The position numbers and the translations under genes are program-made. Below the pieces are notes generated by a model, which was not told the origin of the DNA, did no database searches, and worked only from the letters and a program-made list of their open reading frames with translations. From NCBI GenBank assembly GCA_045126815.1, contig JBGVPD010000057.1, positions 1 to 45,043 of the forward strand: 45,043 nucleotides of DNA. Reading direction: 5' to 3'. The DNA is from RGIG1995 sp045126815. GTDB lineage: Bacteria > Bacillota > Clostridia > Oscillospirales > CAG-272. This document shows positions 44,310-45,043 of the stretch, piece after piece; position 1 is the first letter of the stretch; the number at the start of each line of letters is the position of its first letter.

Positions 44310-44636
44310 ATGGAAAAGAAAATTTTTACAAAAAATGATAATGGATTTATATGCAAGAATTGTGGATTTGAGGTTGAGCCTCTTGGGTATTCGTCGAGAA
44401 ACCATTGTCCTAATTGTTTACATTCTTTGCATGTAGACGTAAACCCCGGCGACAGAGCGAATGAATGCGGTGGAATTATGGAGCCGATAACAGCAGAGAT
44501 AGATTCAAAAAAAGGTTTTATTATAATACATAAATGTAAAAAGTGCGGTGCGATATCACGCAACCGTTCAGCGCACATGGCGAAAGTCCAGCCCGACGAT
44601 ATAAAGAAGCTGATTGCATTAACGGCAAAACATTAA
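44310..44636 (+). CDS. RNHCP domain protein
   Basis: This 108-aa protein of the RNHCP zinc-finger-like family has FICKNCGFEVEPL, RNHCPNCLHSLHVDVNPGDR, and IIIHKCKKCGAISRNRS. The three Cys pairs likely bind zinc. The function of the family is unknown to me. I start at ATG 44310, 8 nt after GGAG; an ATG at 44292 in frame has no site. Confidence 0.88.
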   Translation: MEKKIFTKNDNGFICKNCGFEVEPLGYSSRNHCPNCLHSLHVDVNPGDRANECGGIMEPITAEIDSKKGFIIIHKCKKCGAISRNRSAHMAKVQPDDIKKLIALTAKH

Positions 44637-44640
44637 TGAT

Positions 44641-45021
44641 ATGAATGATAATTTACCAAAAAGAAAACCAATCAGAATAAAATCTTTTAATTACAGTTCC
44701 ATCGGCGCATATTTTATAACGATATGTACACAGGAAAGAAAACGAATTTTGTCTGAAGTAGTAAAAACAGACAATGCTTTTATCAAACAAACGAATAATA
44801 ACACGGTAGGGGACGGCGCCTACGACGTCCCGAAAATACAATTAACAGAGACAGGCAAAATTGTAGAAAAGTATTTATTGTCAAGCGAAAGAATACCAGG
44901 AATAAAGATAGATAAATATGTCATAATGCCCGACCACATACACGCAATAATTATCATTGACAATAAATACTTTTCTACAATTTTGCCTGTCTCTGTTAAT
45001 TGTATTTTCGGGACGTCGTAG
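44641..45021 (+). pseudogene. REP-associated tyrosine transposase (Y1/HUH), broken by a fold-back
   Basis: The first about 105 residues match RAYT/Y1 transposases: PIRIKSFNYSSIGAYFITIC and the metal-binding HUH-type motif MPDHIHAIIII with His-Ile-His. After 44956 the sequence is the reverse complement of 44798-44884, so the last 20 codons are an artefactual reading and the catalytic Tyr region is missing. A GTAG-headed palindrome (44806-44832) is inside the frame, coding VGDGAYDVP. No good ribosome site is seen before ATG 44641. Confidence 0.75.
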
Positions 45022-45043
45022 GCGCCGTCCCCTACCGTGTTAT
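44798..45043. repeat. 87-bp perfect inverted repeat ending at the window edge
   Basis: Bases 44798-44884 and 44957-45043 are perfect reverse complements, 87 bp each, with 72 bp between. The outer end is the final base of the window. The inner junction lies at a short self-complementary word (TTATTGTCAA against TTGACAATAA), which would favour strand switching. A fold-back chimera or assembly artefact at a contig end is the simplest explanation. Confidence 0.95.

Overview
The window looks like a chromosomal segment of an uncultured, strictly anaerobic, AT-rich Clostridia-type Firmicute (Bacillota). The evidence is strong AGGAGG-type ribosome sites, several TTG starts, an Rnf complex in the clostridial order C-D-G-E-A-B, a single-chain pyruvate:ferredoxin oxidoreductase, a type 1B PyrD with PyrK, and a sortase-type surface protein. 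Both ends lie in repetitive DNA (a GGTTCGGGGAACCCC repeat at base 3; a fold-back inside a REP-type transposase at base 45043), so this may be a whole metagenomic contig broken at repeats.

Layout. 0-6.7 kb: a 23S rRNA 2'-O-methyltransferase (rlmB) followed by a large acidic membrane protein that aligns with P-type ATPases but has lost the catalytic motifs; then a B12-type radical SAM protein overlapping its DUF2344 partner. 6.8-15.8 kb: a compact pyrimidine operon pyrC-carB-pyrK-pyrD-pyrF-pyrE-pyrB-pyrI behind an attenuator-like leader. carA is not in it. 15.9-18.0 kb: an accessory patch on the minus strand (DUF5714 protein, unknown protein plus four-helix-bundle S23 protein, tRNA-Glu, tRNA-Met), interspersed with arrays of small palindromes. 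18.2-23.5 kb: the rnfCDGEAB operon. 23.5-24.8 kb: an SPFH membrane protein plus a ribbon-helix-helix regulator on the minus strand with a probable operator.

25.0-36.0 kb holds one giant gene for a secreted, probably sortase-anchored protein of about 3,656 residues, built from ten beta-helix-like units of about 350-380 residues. An extracytoplasmic FKBP/trigger-factor-like foldase follows, and both genes have perfect consensus promoters. 37.3-38.6 kb is a gene-free repeat cluster around tRNA-Trp, with repeated copies of the tRNA 3' end attached to structured elements, one interrupted by a roughly 48-bp mini-element. 38.8-43.6 kb: a CaCA-type cation exchanger and pyruvate:ferredoxin oxidoreductase. 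43.8-45.0 kb: a small secreted membrane protein, an RNHCP-domain protein and a broken REP-associated transposase that carries a GTAG-type REP hairpin in its own coding sequence.

Functionally, the oxidoreductase makes reduced ferredoxin from pyruvate, and Rnf passes those electrons to NAD+ while pumping ions. The ion gradient can be used by transporters such as the CaCA exchanger. The pyr operon supplies UMP. The least explained parts are the giant repeat protein, the pseudo-P-type ATPase, the palindrome arrays bracketing the S23/unknown gene pair, and the tRNA-Trp-derived repeat cluster.
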